Shown: positions 1 through 7,477 of the stretch, in pieces
Numbering within the stretch: the first letter of the stretch is position 1
How the letters are laid out: every line of letters starts with the position of its first letter
Assembly: GCA_002746255.1 (NCBI GenBank)
Contig: NVWO01000010.1
Coordinates: 28,529 to 66,781, forward strand
Direction: 5' to 3'
From: Rhodospirillaceae bacterium
GTDB lineage: Bacteria; Pseudomonadota; Alphaproteobacteria; GCA-2746255
DNA length: 38,253 nt
The notes under the pieces: model-generated
What the model saw: only the letters and a program-made list of their open reading frames with translations
What the model was told of the DNA's origin: nothing
Databases searched by the model: none
Translations under genes and position numbers: made by a program

Positions 1-827
1 CCGATCGGCATCCGATTAAAGTTGCCCCAAGCTTCGACCTTATCATTTGCGTAAAGGTTGATGTACTCGCTGTCCCTAAATTTCCCGGTCTGGAAGGGGA
101 CAACGTTGTAGCGTTTCCATTCGGAATATTCGGAAACGACCTTATTCTGCGATTTTTCCCATATTTCGAGCATGTTAGGGAGAAGGGCCACGTAAAGCGC
201 ATTTGCTTCCTTCATGTCGAGTTTGTTATGTGCTTCAAGGGCGGCTTTTTCTTCCGCCGACATCAAGTCTTCCCGGCCAACCACTTCGCCGCGTACGACC
301 GGGGACTCAATGGCATGGACGACCAGCGTGTCGCCCTCCGTGGAAACGATAATTTCCCAGTACATGCCCGTTGCAAAAAGGGAGGTGACGGCAAGAACGA
401 ACAAGTCCTTGTCAAAAGCTTCGCCGGGCCGCGTGCGCTTGGCATGGTCTTCACCCAGAATGTAACGTCTGGCAAAACCTTCCTCGAGAAGTTCCGTGCC
501 CTCGACGCGCAGTTCCTTAATAACTTCGCCATTCTTCATGGGCCAACTTTTTGGCGCATAGAACTTTCCGGGGTTGTCTACCGGATCCGGATAGAAGCGA
601 TATTGATTTTTTTCAATCTTGATAAATTTCTGAAGGGCGGGTTCTCCGTCAAAGGTCGATTTGGGGATGTTGTATTCATGGCCCCCGCGTAGAAAGGTCT
701 CCGGCGCTTCCGGCGATTCCGCCTTGGCGGGATTGCTCATGGCAAGTGCGGCGGCTGTTGCGGCCCCGACCATAAGTGGAAGGATTGCCCCGGATGACAG
801 AAGGGATTTCACGAAACTTGAGCGCAT
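1..827 (-). CDS. Secreted protein of unknown function (partial, C-terminus outside window)
   Basis: I do not recognise this gene. The frame is open for 275 codons from the ATG at 825-827 to the left edge of the window, so the C-terminus is missing. A good SD (GGTGAGGA) lies just upstream of the ATG. The first ~37 residues form a Sec signal peptide: a basic start (MRSSFVK), a long Ala/Leu/Met hydrophobic stretch and a likely cleavage after AKA, so the product is probably periplasmic. The mature part is rich in charged residues and has no CxxCH haem motif, no EF-hand loop and no obvious membrane segment. It lies on the same strand as, and beyond, the cytochrome c and pqq genes, with a plus-strand gene between. 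A role with the quinoprotein system is only inferred from position. An array of 8-base repeats sits immediately upstream of the SD. Confidence 0.75.
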   Translation of the reverse strand, partial: MRSSFVKSLLSSGAILPLMVGAATAAALAMSNPAKAESPEAPETFLRGGHEYNIPKSTFDGEPALQKFIKIEKNQYRFYPDPVDNPGKFYAPKSWPMKNGEVIKELRVEGTELLEEGFARRYILGEDHAKRTRPGEAFDKDLFVLAVTSLFATGMYWEIIVSTEGDTLVVHAIESPVVRGEVVGREDLMSAEEKAALEAHNKLDMKEANALYVALLPNMLEIWEKSQNKVVSEYSEWKRYNVVPFQTGKFRDSEYINLYANDKVEAWGNFNRMPI

Positions 828-1102
828 GGCTTCCTCACCGTCTGTGTAGCTGTGTATCTGTTTGTCTGTGTATCGAGTTTGGGGATTCGTTATTTTTATC
901 GTTGGCGTTATGCTGCCCCATTGAATGGACTAACATATTTTCAACAGGATAAAAAAGCCAGTCAGTATCGCGCATTTTTATTGCCTATCTTCGCACCTTC
1001 CCCCAAGCATGCTTTCTTAACCCATTGATTAAAATGAATAAACATGGCTGATTTTATTTTTGCACGGAATTTTTGCGATTTGCCTGGGGTGACCAAAGCA
1101 AA
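828..1102. promoter_or_regulatory. Divergent intergenic region (275 bp)
   Basis: This is the longest non-coding stretch in the window. It separates the minus-strand secreted-protein gene from the plus-strand DUF6969-like gene, so promoters for both should lie here. It is visibly more AT-rich than the flanking genes, particularly 930-1075, and has the octamer repeats at its left end. I could not pick a convincing -35/-10 pair or a sigma-54 site. I see no small ORF with an SD and no RNA-like fold that I would defend. Confidence 0.5.
841..872. repeat. Four imperfect 8-bp tandem repeats in the 5' leader of the leftmost gene
   Basis: Four consecutive octamers read TCTGTGTA, GCTGTGTA, TCTGTTTG and TCTGTGTA. 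The array ends about 14 bases before the ATG of the minus-strand secreted protein, abutting its SD, so it would fall in the 5' untranslated leader or core promoter. It could be a regulator-binding array or a slipped-strand repeat. The function is not known. Confidence 0.6.
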
Positions 1103-1801
1103 ATGACGGATTTGGCTGCGATTTCGCATCCCAAGCTTAAGGCGCAGTGGACAGCCGGCCGCGAGGTCCTGGAGTGCTACCGGCTTCTTGCCAAGACGGG
1201 GGACAACGTCGTTGGTGAGCTAATCCGCGGGCATAAAACCTTTTATCAGTGGGATCACTATCCCGAGGGAGACGCCTATGATGGGGAAACCCATTCCCAG
1301 TATTACTACCATGCACACCGGGAACATCGGGATGAGCATGGGCATTTTCACGTCTTCCTGCGGCCAAAGGGAATGCCCCCTGGCATACGACCGACGCCCT
1401 TGCCGGATTTCGAGCCCCCCGCAGATGACAACGTCGCGTTAAGCCATTTGATTGCTATTTCGATGGATGCCTTTGGCCATCCAAGCTGCCTGTTTACAGC
1501 AAACCGCTGGGTGACCGGCGAAACTTGGTATGCGGGGGAGGATGTGTGCCGGATGGTTGCGTGTTTTAAAATGGACCAGGCGCGTCCGTCCTTGCTGGTC
1601 AATCGTTGGATTACGGCGATGCTGAAGTTTTTTGAGCCTGAAATATGCGACCTGATTGCTCGCCGCGACCTGTCGGTAGAGGCGTGGAAGAAACAGCATC
1701 CAGATGGCAATGTTTTTGAGGATCGAGAGCTTGAGACGACTTCGGAAATAGAAATTTCCGTTGATGACAAGCTGCGGCAACTCGAAGCGATTTTGGATTG
1801 A
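1103..1801 (+). CDS. DUF6969-like protein of unknown function
   Basis: This 232-residue soluble protein has no signal peptide or membrane segment. It resembles, from memory, the DUF6969 family of proteobacterial proteins. Recognisable stretches are a Leu/Lys-rich start (LECYRLLAKTGDNVVGE), the aromatic/acidic segment QWDHYPEGD, the His-rich block SQYYYHAHREH followed by HGHFHVFLRPKG, and NRWVTGETWY plus LVNRWITAMLKFF further on. The dense His/Tyr/Asp content around residues 60-105 could bind metal, but no function is established. A TTG at 1073 would add 10 residues; I prefer the ATG at 1103, which has a modest GGGGTGA upstream. The gene is transcribed towards the cytochrome c gene and shares a terminator hairpin with it. 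Confidence 0.75.
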   Translation: MTDLAAISHPKLKAQWTAGREVLECYRLLAKTGDNVVGELIRGHKTFYQWDHYPEGDAYDGETHSQYYYHAHREHRDEHGHFHVFLRPKGMPPGIRPTPLPDFEPPADDNVALSHLIAISMDAFGHPSCLFTANRWVTGETWYAGEDVCRMVACFKMDQARPSLLVNRWITAMLKFFEPEICDLIARRDLSVEAWKKQHPDGNVFEDRELETTSEIEISVDDKLRQLEAILD

Positions 1802-1817
1802 AATTAGCCGGGTGCCA

Positions 1818-1866
1818 ATAAAAAACGGTGCCGTCTCCTATGCCCCTATGGGAGAACGGCACCGTA
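1818..1866 (-). terminator. Intrinsic terminator after the cytochrome c gene (possibly bidirectional)
   Basis: A 10-bp perfect stem (ACGGTGCCGT at 1825-1834 with ACGGCACCGT at 1856-1865) is extended by an imperfect CTCC/GGGAG pairing around a short loop. On the minus strand it is followed by TTTTTTATT, the classic rho-independent layout for the cytochrome c transcript. On the plus strand the tail is weak (AAAGGTC), so it would stop the DUF6969-like transcript less efficiently. It lies between the two convergent stop codons. Confidence 0.85.
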
Positions 1867-1897
1867 AAGGTCATCTAACTGAAATTGTCCGAAAAGG

Positions 1898-2281
1898 CTA
1901 CTTCGTGGCTTCTTTCAAATAGGCGATCAGATCCTTGCGCTTGGCTTCTTTCTTCAGGCCGGGGAAGGCCATCTTGGTACCCTTGATGTATTTTTTCGGC
2001 TTGGTAAGAAAGGCATCAAGCGTTTCCTCATTCCAGACAATGCCGGCGTCCTTCATTGCGGCTGAATATTTAAACCCTTCCACGGTCCCAGAGGTGCGGC
2101 CAAAGATGCCAGCCAGAGACGGGCCCACTTTATTTTTACCGGCGACCAACGTGTGACAGGCTTTGCACTTTTTGAAACCCTTTTTGCCTTTTTTTACGTC
2201 GCCTGCCATTGCAACGCCGCTAACCAGCGTAAACGCAAAGGCAAATACGACGCCGAGGCCTAGAATCTTCGATGATCTCAT
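1898..2281 (-). CDS. Class I c-type cytochrome (c2/c550-like), periplasmic electron carrier
   Basis: The 127-residue precursor has a signal peptide ([10 protein letters not shown]... cleaved after AMA, about residue 26) and a mature domain of about 100 residues, typical of small class I cytochromes c. The haem site CKACH is at residues 39-43. The sixth ligand is probably Met104 in the KGTKMAFPG segment, which matches the mitochondrial/c2 pattern. The N-terminal and C-terminal parts are very Lys-rich, as expected for docking to acidic partners. A strong SD (GGAGAG) precedes the ATG. The gene follows pqqE by 81 bases on the same strand and is closed by a terminator, so it may be the last gene of the pqq transcript. 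A plausible job is to accept electrons from a quinoprotein dehydrogenase and pass them to an oxidase; the partner is inferred. Confidence 0.93.
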   Translation of the reverse strand: MRSSKILGLGVVFAFAFTLVSGVAMAGDVKKGKKGFKKCKACHTLVAGKNKVGPSLAGIFGRTSGTVEGFKYSAAMKDAGIVWNEETLDAFLTKPKKYIKGTKMAFPGLKKEAKRKDLIAYLKEATK

Positions 2282-2362
2282 TTATTCTCTCCAGAGCGTT
2301 CCACGGGGCTGTGTGAATTCGCCAGCAGTATCCAAAAGATAGCGGCGACTTGCAACTGGTTC

Positions 2363-3451
2363 TTAATTCCCTTTTCGGCGGTAACGGAAGGGGGAAACCG
2401 GATGGCTGGCTTCGCTTGCCGTCATTTGACGGATCTGGTCGTGGTCTGGGGAAAGCTCGCAGACGGGGTCCATCCTTGCCGCATCGCCGGTCAGCAGCAG
2501 CGCCTGGCAACGGCAGCCGCCCCAGTCAATTTCACGCTGCTCGCAGGAAAGGCAGGGCTCCGGCATCCAGTCGGTGCCGCGGAAATGCTGGAAGGCGGTT
2601 GATTTCAGCCAGATGTCGGCCAGGCCGCGCTCCCGGACATTGTCGAATTGAAGGCCTGGGATCTGCTCGGCGGCGTGGCACGGCAGGGCCTTGCCCGACG
2701 GGCTGACGTTCAGAAATTGGTTGCCCCATCCGCCCATGCAGGCCTTCGGGCGCTTCGCATAGTAATCTGGCGGCACGTGATCGATGAGGAGAATGCCTTT
2801 CAGCCGCACCTCGGCCTCGGCGATGAGGGCACTTGCCTTTTCGATCTGGTCGCGGCTTGGCAGCAAGGCTTGCCGGTTTTCAAAGGCCCAGCCGTAATAT
2901 TGGGCATGGGCGATTTCAAGCCGCCCGGCGCCAAGTTCAACGGCCAGGTCGATCATCGCGTCGAGATGCTCCAGATTCTGACGGTGAAAGACGCAATTGA
3001 TCGTAAGGGCAAGCCCGGCCTGATGGACAAGTCTTGCGATGATCAGTTTTTTTGCGTGCGCGCCCTTCATGTTGGCAATTCGGTCGGCGGCCTCGGCGAC
3101 GCTGCCCTGAAGGCTTAGCTGGACATGTTCAAGGCCGGCATGTGCAAGGGCCTTGATCTTTGCCGCGTCGAGGGGAATGCCGGACGTGATCAAATTCGTA
3201 TAAAGCCCGGCAGCGTTTGCATGGCGGACAAGCTGGCAAAGGTCTTTGCGCGTGGCGGGCTCGCCCCCGGAAAAGTGGACCTGATAGGTGCCAAGTGCCG
3301 CCGCCTCGTCCAGAACCCGGCACCATTCTTCTGTCGAAAGTTCGTTCTCCGCGCCTTCAAGGGCCAATGGGTTCGAACAATACGGGCATTGCAGGGGGCA
3401 TCGGTGGGTAAGCTCTGCAAGGAGGGCCAGGGGCGGTGCCGGCGTGCTCAT
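2363..3451 (-). CDS. pqqE: PqqE, radical SAM/SPASM enzyme of PQQ synthesis
   Basis: PqqE forms the Glu-Tyr carbon-carbon crosslink in PqqA, the first committed step of PQQ synthesis, in the cytoplasm with PqqD as peptide chaperone. The 362-residue product carries the radical SAM cluster motif CPLQCPYC near the N-terminus (Cys18, Cys22, Cys25) and a HFSGGEP segment typical of the SAM site. Cys-rich C-terminal SPASM elements follow (CMGGWGNQF, LPCHAAEQ, CLSCEQREIDWGGCRC and a late Cys) for auxiliary Fe-S clusters. The length fits the family. The ATG at 3449-3451 overlaps the pqqD stop as ATGA, so the longer open frame upstream is not used. It is last of the four tightly overlapped pqqBCDE genes. 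Confidence 0.97.
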   Translation of the reverse strand: MSTPAPPLALLAELTHRCPLQCPYCSNPLALEGAENELSTEEWCRVLDEAAALGTYQVHFSGGEPATRKDLCQLVRHANAAGLYTNLITSGIPLDAAKIKALAHAGLEHVQLSLQGSVAEAADRIANMKGAHAKKLIIARLVHQAGLALTINCVFHRQNLEHLDAMIDLAVELGAGRLEIAHAQYYGWAFENRQALLPSRDQIEKASALIAEAEVRLKGILLIDHVPPDYYAKRPKACMGGWGNQFLNVSPSGKALPCHAAEQIPGLQFDNVRERGLADIWLKSTAFQHFRGTDWMPEPCLSCEQREIDWGGCRCQALLLTGDAARMDPVCELSPDHDQIRQMTASEASHPVSPFRYRRKGN

Positions 3452-3735
3452 AGGGTAAGGATTCTCTGATCCGTCAGGTCTTGCAGAAGTTCCAGAACAT
3501 CCGCTTCGATCGTTTCGTGGGGGGCTTGGTAACGTTCGGCAAGGGCGGTGATCATCGCGGCGATGGAGGTCTTTCCATCGCAAAGCTTCAGGACTTCGAC
3601 GGCGATCGCATCGGGTATGAGAAGCCGTTCCGGTGACAGCACAACCCATCGCGCGCGCGTTTCATCGAAGCGAAACCGCACATGGGGTGCCAGTCGCGGC
3701 AGGGCTTCGCTGTCGAGGATGCAGCGTGCCTTCAT
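3448..3735 (-). CDS. pqqD: PqqD, PqqA-binding chaperone
   Basis: PqqD is a small winged-helix RiPP recognition protein that binds the PqqA peptide and presents it to PqqE. The product is 95 residues, as usual for free-standing PqqD. Family features visible are the start region LPRLAPHVRFRFDETR, the segment WVVLSPERLLIPDAIAVEVL and the C-terminal DVLELLQDLTDQRIL helix. The start at 3733-3735 (MKARCIL) is fixed by the ATGA overlap with the pqqC stop. Its own stop overlaps the pqqE start in the same way, which keeps PqqD and PqqE synthesis coupled. Confidence 0.95.
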   Translation of the reverse strand: MKARCILDSEALPRLAPHVRFRFDETRARWVVLSPERLLIPDAIAVEVLKLCDGKTSIAAMITALAERYQAPHETIEADVLELLQDLTDQRILTL

Positions 3736-4484
3736 GGGGTGTCTTCCGGTTGAAAGGCACCGGGCGGAATGTGGCCAGGTTCGACATAGGCGTGCATCAG
3801 CGCGTCCAGTTGTGCCCACAACATATTGCATTTGAAATAGAGCGCCTGGAGGACGCGTTGTTGGGCTGCGACCGTTCTGGCTTCGCGCTTCATATAATCA
3901 AGAGCAAAATCGGCGTCCCGCGTCGCCTGATCAAGCCGCCCACGGAAATAGGAAAGCGTCGCTTCATCGATGAAATCGTAATGCTCCAGCATGCCAGAAA
4001 TCCGTTCACGATGAATTTTCGGCGCAAAAAGTTCCGTTAGCGACGACGCAATCCCTTCGAGAAGCGGACGTTCGCCAACAAAATGCACATAGGCCTCGAC
4101 GGCAAACCGCGTGGCCGGCAGCACACCTTTCATGGCGATGACATCGCTTCGGGGAAGGCCAAGGCCGTCCGTCAGTTTCAGCCAGCGCGCGATGCCTCCT
4201 TCGCGTTCCGGGGTTCCGTCATGATCTTCGATGCGTACGCGCCAGATTTGTCGCAGGGCCGGGTCCGTCATGCGCGCAAGCAGCGTGCTGTCCTTGATCG
4301 GGATATGCGCCTGATAGCAATAGCGGTTAAGCGCCCATGCCTGCACCTGCCCCTTTCGCAGCTTGCCGCCGTGGAGAAGGGCGTGGAAAGGGTGCCGGTC
4401 GTGATAGCGTTCGCGACCGATTGCCCGCAATTCGGATTCAAGCGCGTCCGGCGTTAACAGCGCATTGTCCGGCGCGTTTTTCAT
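3732..4484 (-). CDS. pqqC: PqqC, pyrroloquinoline-quinone synthase
   Basis: PqqC is a cofactor-free oxidase that closes the ring and carries out the last oxidations from AHQQ to PQQ. The 250-residue protein is the normal length and almost entirely helical in character, with the family stretches RYHDRHPFHALLHGGKL, WALNRYCYQAHIPIKDS, RIEDHDG and FVGERPLLEGIASSLTE. His and Arg residues in the first three contribute to the active site in known PqqC enzymes. The ATG at 4482-4484 overlaps the pqqB stop as ATGA. There is no sign of truncation or of fusion to PqqD, which some genomes have. Confidence 0.97.
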   Translation of the reverse strand: MKNAPDNALLTPDALESELRAIGRERYHDRHPFHALLHGGKLRKGQVQAWALNRYCYQAHIPIKDSTLLARMTDPALRQIWRVRIEDHDGTPEREGGIARWLKLTDGLGLPRSDVIAMKGVLPATRFAVEAYVHFVGERPLLEGIASSLTELFAPKIHRERISGMLEHYDFIDEATLSYFRGRLDQATRDADFALDYMKREARTVAAQQRVLQALYFKCNMLWAQLDALMHAYVEPGHIPPGAFQPEDTP

Positions 4485-5413
4485 AGTCGAATTTCCATTC
4501 CGTCATAGGCGACTTCCCAATCGGCATCGGTGACGCATTTTTGTTCCGGTGAATCATCCATCAAAACGGGGTTCGTGTTGTTCAGGTGAATAAAGACTTT
4601 CCGTTTGACGCCCAGCGTCCGGAAGGCTGCCAACGTACCCGCTTCGCCCGAGATGCTCATATGCCCCATGCGGTTTCCCGTTTTCACCCCGACGCCGGAG
4701 GTGATCATTTCATCGTCCTGCCAAAGGGTGCCATCGAACAAGACCAGCGGGGCGCCGCGAAGACGTTGCGCCAGTTCGTCGGGGAAGGCAGCACAGCCAG
4801 GTATGTAATAGAAATGGGAATTGCCGGTCGCCGATGCCACCCGAAGGGCAATCGTATCTTCTGGCACGCTGCCGAAATTGGGGCCTGCCGTCGGGTCTTC
4901 CAGATAAAGCGCTACTTTCCCAGGAACGGTGAAGGCTTCGACTGTAATGCCCGAGGCGGCACCGTCGGCCGTTTCAAGGCGCGTTGGCGTGTTGAGCGTG
5001 AATTTTCGCCGTTGCACAAATTTCTCGTTCAGGGCGTGAAAAATACGGTTCGCATTCAGTGTGTCTTGGACCCGTCCCGTCGCGTAAAGGCTAAGCGGCT
5101 GGCTTTCCCGCAAATTTAAAAGACCGGCAATGTGGTCGATGTCGGCATTGGTCACCACGACGCCACCAATCGGGCTGCTGCGGTGTTTCTCGGGGGGATG
5201 AAGGGCGGGGGTTTCGTTTAATTGCTGGCGCAGATCGGGCGATGCGTTCAGTAGGAACCATGGCCCGTCATCTGCCCGTACGGCAAGGGAAGACTGGGTT
5301 CTTGGGCGGACCATTGGGTCTTTTGCGCGCGCGCGCTGGCAGACATGGCAACCGCAATTCCACTGGGGAAGGCCGCCGCCGGCCGCCGATCCCAGGACAA
5401 GAATCTGCAACAA
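4481..5413 (-). CDS. pqqB: PqqB, metallo-beta-lactamase-fold protein of PQQ synthesis
   Basis: PqqB is the metallo-hydrolase-fold oxidoreductase thought to hydroxylate the tyrosine ring of the processed PqqA dipeptide. The product is 310 residues. It opens with ILVLGSAAGGGLPQWNC, followed by CGCHVC (Cys20, 22, 25), the structural zinc site of the family. TNADIDHIAGLLNLRE is the divergent metal-binding HxHxDH-like motif. Conserved GTLWQDDEMI and MGHMSISG come later. There is no ATG at this position. The start is TTG at 5411-5413 (the next codon is also TTG) with GGGAG upstream, so initiation may be weak relative to pqqA. A 59-base gap separates it from pqqA. Confidence 0.95.
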   Translation of the reverse strand: MLQILVLGSAAGGGLPQWNCGCHVCQRARAKDPMVRPRTQSSLAVRADDGPWFLLNASPDLRQQLNETPALHPPEKHRSSPIGGVVVTNADIDHIAGLLNLRESQPLSLYATGRVQDTLNANRIFHALNEKFVQRRKFTLNTPTRLETADGAASGITVEAFTVPGKVALYLEDPTAGPNFGSVPEDTIALRVASATGNSHFYYIPGCAAFPDELAQRLRGAPLVLFDGTLWQDDEMITSGVGVKTGNRMGHMSISGEAGTLAAFRTLGVKRKVFIHLNNTNPVLMDDSPEQKCVTDADWEVAYDGMEIRL

Positions 5414-5472
5414 CCGGTTTCTCCCGTTGTGGGATGATTTTTATCGTGGGTGGTGACTAAAAAAAGTGGAGA

Positions 5473-5562
5473 TTAGCCTTCGGAGCAGGCGTAGGCATTG
5501 ATCTCAAGGCCGATGCGGATTACTTGAATCCGAGGCTTTTTCCACTGCTTCCGCATATCCAT
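5473..5562 (-). CDS. pqqA: PqqA, precursor peptide of PQQ
   Basis: PqqA is the ribosomal peptide whose Glu and Tyr side chains become PQQ. The 29-residue frame reads MDMRKQWKKPRIQ, then VIRIGLEINAYACSEG. The required E-x3-Y pattern is Glu20-Ile-Asn-Ala-Tyr24, and WKKP resembles the Klebsiella-type leader. Either the ATG at 5562 or the one at 5556 may be used; AAGG in the leader lies 4 and 10 bases away respectively, and the second spacing is the more usual (27 residues). The core is followed by a Cys (residue 26) and a short acidic tail. It heads the pqq operon, 59 bases before pqqB, and is divergent from an ABC importer. Confidence 0.93.
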   Translation of the reverse strand: MDMRKQWKKPRIQVIRIGLEINAYACSEG

Positions 5563-5602
5563 TGAACCTTGTTTTCTTTTCGAAACTGGTCTTTCCATGC
5601 AA

Positions 5603-5632
5603 AGTATGGCCTCTCCGTCTGCTATCAGGCAA
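5603..5632 (-). promoter_or_regulatory. Candidate sigma-70-type promoter for pqqA
   Basis: Upstream of pqqA on the minus strand, TTGCCT (5627-5632) and CATACT (5603-5608) are separated by 18 bases, each matching 4 of 6 consensus positions. This would give a leader of roughly 35 bases before the pqqA start. It lies in the 127-base divergent region shared with the ABC binding-protein gene. This is pattern matching only, and no transcript data support it. Confidence 0.3.
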
Positions 5633-5689
5633 GGGTTTAATCGAAGCCGGTGGTTTGAAGGCGGCGAAAAACGAAGAAGGGATGCCGGG

Positions 5690-6724
5690 GTGTTGCGACG
5701 ACGAAGCATTCGATGGCAGGTGGGCATGACCCTGGCGGCTGCCCTGTTCTTGCTGCCTGCCGTGACGCATGCTCCGCCCGCCATGGCTCAGCCGAGTCTG
5801 GCTCAGCCGAGTCTGGCTCAGTCGATCCGGATTGGGGCTTTGAAATTCGGCTCCGTTGCCTGGGAATTTGATGTCATTGCCCATCACAGGCTGGATCGCA
5901 AACACGGGTTTTCTCTGGACATTGTTCCGCTTGCCAGTACCCAGGCCCTGAAGGTTGCCCTTCAGGCCGGTGGGGTGGATGTCATTCTTGCCGATTGGCT
6001 TTGGGTTTCGCGGATTCGCCAATCCGGCTCGGACGTAACGTTCGCGCCCTATGGCGCCTGGGCCGGTGCGCTCATGGTTCCGGCGGCTTCCAAGACGCGG
6101 ACGCTGGGGGACCTTGCGGGCTTGCGCATTGGCGTTGCCGGTGGGCCGATCAACAAGAACTGGCTGCTTCTCCAAGCCCTGGCGGCAAAGGAAGAGGGCC
6201 TGCGCCTTGCCGATGAAATGGAAATTGTCTTTGCGGCCCCGCCGCTTTTGCGGATGGAAATGCAGACCGGGCGTCTGGACGCGGTGCTGACCTATTGGCA
6301 GGACGCAGCCATGCTTCAGACGATCGGGTTTCGTCGCATGATCGACACGGCAGAGGTGGCAAGGCGCCTGGGCGTTTCCCGGCGTGTTCCATTTTTGGGC
6401 TATGTTTTTTCGTCCGCCTGGGCAGAGTCGCGCCGCGATGCGCTGCGGGGCTTTCTTGCGGCATCGCGTGAGGCCAAGGCCATCCTTCGTCACTCGGATG
6501 CCGAATGGGAACGTCTTGCCCCCCTTACGCGCACGGACGGCGCAACCCAGCTTCACACGGTACGCGACGCCTACCGGCGGGGGCTTCTCGAACATTGGGG
6601 CGAGGAGGAACGTCACGCCGCCGAAGCCCTTTTCGGCGTTCTTTCGGGGGTGGCTGGGACGCCATTGACCGGTGGGCAAACCCGCCTGGCACCGGGAACC
6701 TTCTGGGCGGAGGACCGTTTTTAA
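5690..6724 (+). CDS. ABC importer periplasmic binding protein, NitT/TauT (SsuA/ThiY-like) family
   Basis: The product should be a secreted ligand-binding protein. From the GTG at 5690 (AAGAAGG upstream) it has 344 residues with a basic n-region (RRRSIRW), a hydrophobic core (MTLAAALFLLPAV) and cleavage near PPAMA. The mature protein begins IRIGALKFGSVAWEFDVIAHH and then carries GGVDVILADWLWVSR and LAGLRIGVAGGPINKNWLLL, the pattern of type II binding proteins for nitrate, taurine, sulfonates and thiamine precursors. The first mature residues contain a duplicated PSLAQ. An ATG at 5597 would give a 31-residue extension with no SD. It is followed directly by its permease and ATPase. The ligand is unknown; position opposite pqqA suggests a link to the PQQ system. 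Confidence 0.85.
   Translation: MLRRRSIRWQVGMTLAAALFLLPAVTHAPPAMAQPSLAQPSLAQSIRIGALKFGSVAWEFDVIAHHRLDRKHGFSLDIVPLASTQALKVALQAGGVDVILADWLWVSRIRQSGSDVTFAPYGAWAGALMVPAASKTRTLGDLAGLRIGVAGGPINKNWLLLQALAAKEEGLRLADEMEIVFAAPPLLRMEMQTGRLDAVLTYWQDAAMLQTIGFRRMIDTAEVARRLGVSRRVPFLGYVFSSAWAESRRDALRGFLAASREAKAILRHSDAEWERLAPLTRTDGATQLHTVRDAYRRGLLEHWGEEERHAAEALFGVLSGVAGTPLTGGQTRLAPGTFWAEDRF
5786..5820 (+). repeat. 15-bp tandem duplication in the binding-protein gene
   Basis: The unit GCTCAGCCGAGTCTG occurs twice in a row (5786-5800, 5801-5815), followed by the first five bases of a third copy. It encodes AQPSL repeated just after the signal-peptide cleavage site, so copy-number change would only lengthen a flexible linker. 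Confidence 0.85.
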
Positions 6725-6727
6725 CCC

Positions 6728-7477
6728 ATGGGTTTCCTAAAAGAGATGTGGCCGAGAATTGTTTCCTTCCTCCTCCTTCTTCTCCTCTGGAAATACGGGG
6801 CGGTGGTCGTTGACAGCCGCCTTCTGCCACCGCCGGAAATTGTATTTGCCGTGCTGTATGACGGGTTTCAAAGTGGCGAAATCCCCCACCACATCGGCAT
6901 CACCCTTGGGCGCGTGGCGGCAAGTTTTGTTCTGGCGATGACGATCGGGTCGGCCATCGGCATTGCCATGGGAAGATCCCGATTGCTTGACCGGCTGTTC
7001 GACTCCTGGCTGGTTCTGTTTCTGAACATTCCCGCACTGGTCGTTATCCTGTTGGCGTATGTCTGGTTTGGGCTGGTTGAATCCGCTGCGATCTTGGCTG
7101 TCGCGGTGAACAAGATTCCAAACGTGGCCGTGACGCTTCGGGAAGGATCGCGCGCGCTTGACCGGGACTGTCTTGAAATGGCGCGCAGTTTCCGCCTGGG
7201 CTCCCTTCGGACCTTTCGTCATGTCGTGCTGCCGCAACTTTCCCCTTATTTTCTGGCATCCGCCCGTTCGGGGTTGGCGCTGATCTGGAAAATTGTTCTG
7301 GTCGTTGAATTGCTTGGACGCAGCAATGGGGTCGGCTTTCAACTGCATCTTTATTTTCAACTGTTCGATGTGGCCTCGATCCTTGCTTACACGCTTGCCT
7401 TTGTTGCTGTCGTGCTGGTAATCGAAGCTGTGATTTTACGCCCCCTTGACCGTCGGGCCATGCGGTGGCGGCGATGA
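6728..7477 (+). CDS. ABC importer permease, NitT/TauT (SsuC/TauC-like) family
   Basis: This 249-residue inner-membrane protein has about six hydrophobic segments. The first is near residues 8-28, and the last ends in VVLVIEAVILRPLDRR just before the C-terminus. The cytoplasmic EAA loop that contacts the ATPase reads as EMARSFRLGSLRTFRHVVLP followed by QLSPY, as in BPD_transp_1 permeases of nitrate/taurine systems. The ATG at 6728 lies three bases after the binding-protein stop. The stop overlaps the ATPase start as ATGA. These three genes are therefore one transcription unit. The substrate cannot be read from the permease. Confidence 0.92.
   Translation: MGFLKEMWPRIVSFLLLLLLWKYGAVVVDSRLLPPPEIVFAVLYDGFQSGEIPHHIGITLGRVAASFVLAMTIGSAIGIAMGRSRLLDRLFDSWLVLFLNIPALVVILLAYVWFGLVESAAILAVAVNKIPNVAVTLREGSRALDRDCLEMARSFRLGSLRTFRHVVLPQLSPYFLASARSGLALIWKIVLVVELLGRSNGVGFQLHLYFQLFDVASILAYTLAFVAVVLVIEAVILRPLDRRAMRWRR

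Noticed and set aside
1-827. Lanmodulin-like EF-hand protein
   Set aside because: I looked for DxDxDG-type loops because of the lanthanide context. None is present in the visible 275 residues.
890-930. Sigma-54 promoter (GG-N10-GC) in the divergent region
   Set aside because: The nearest match around TGGCGTTATGCTGC has the wrong spacing (9 rather than 10 bases).
5504-6679. 391-codon minus-strand frame opposite the ABC binding protein
   Set aside because: It is the shadow of the binding-protein gene and also runs through pqqA in the wrong frame; low-complexity Arg/Gly/Pro content.
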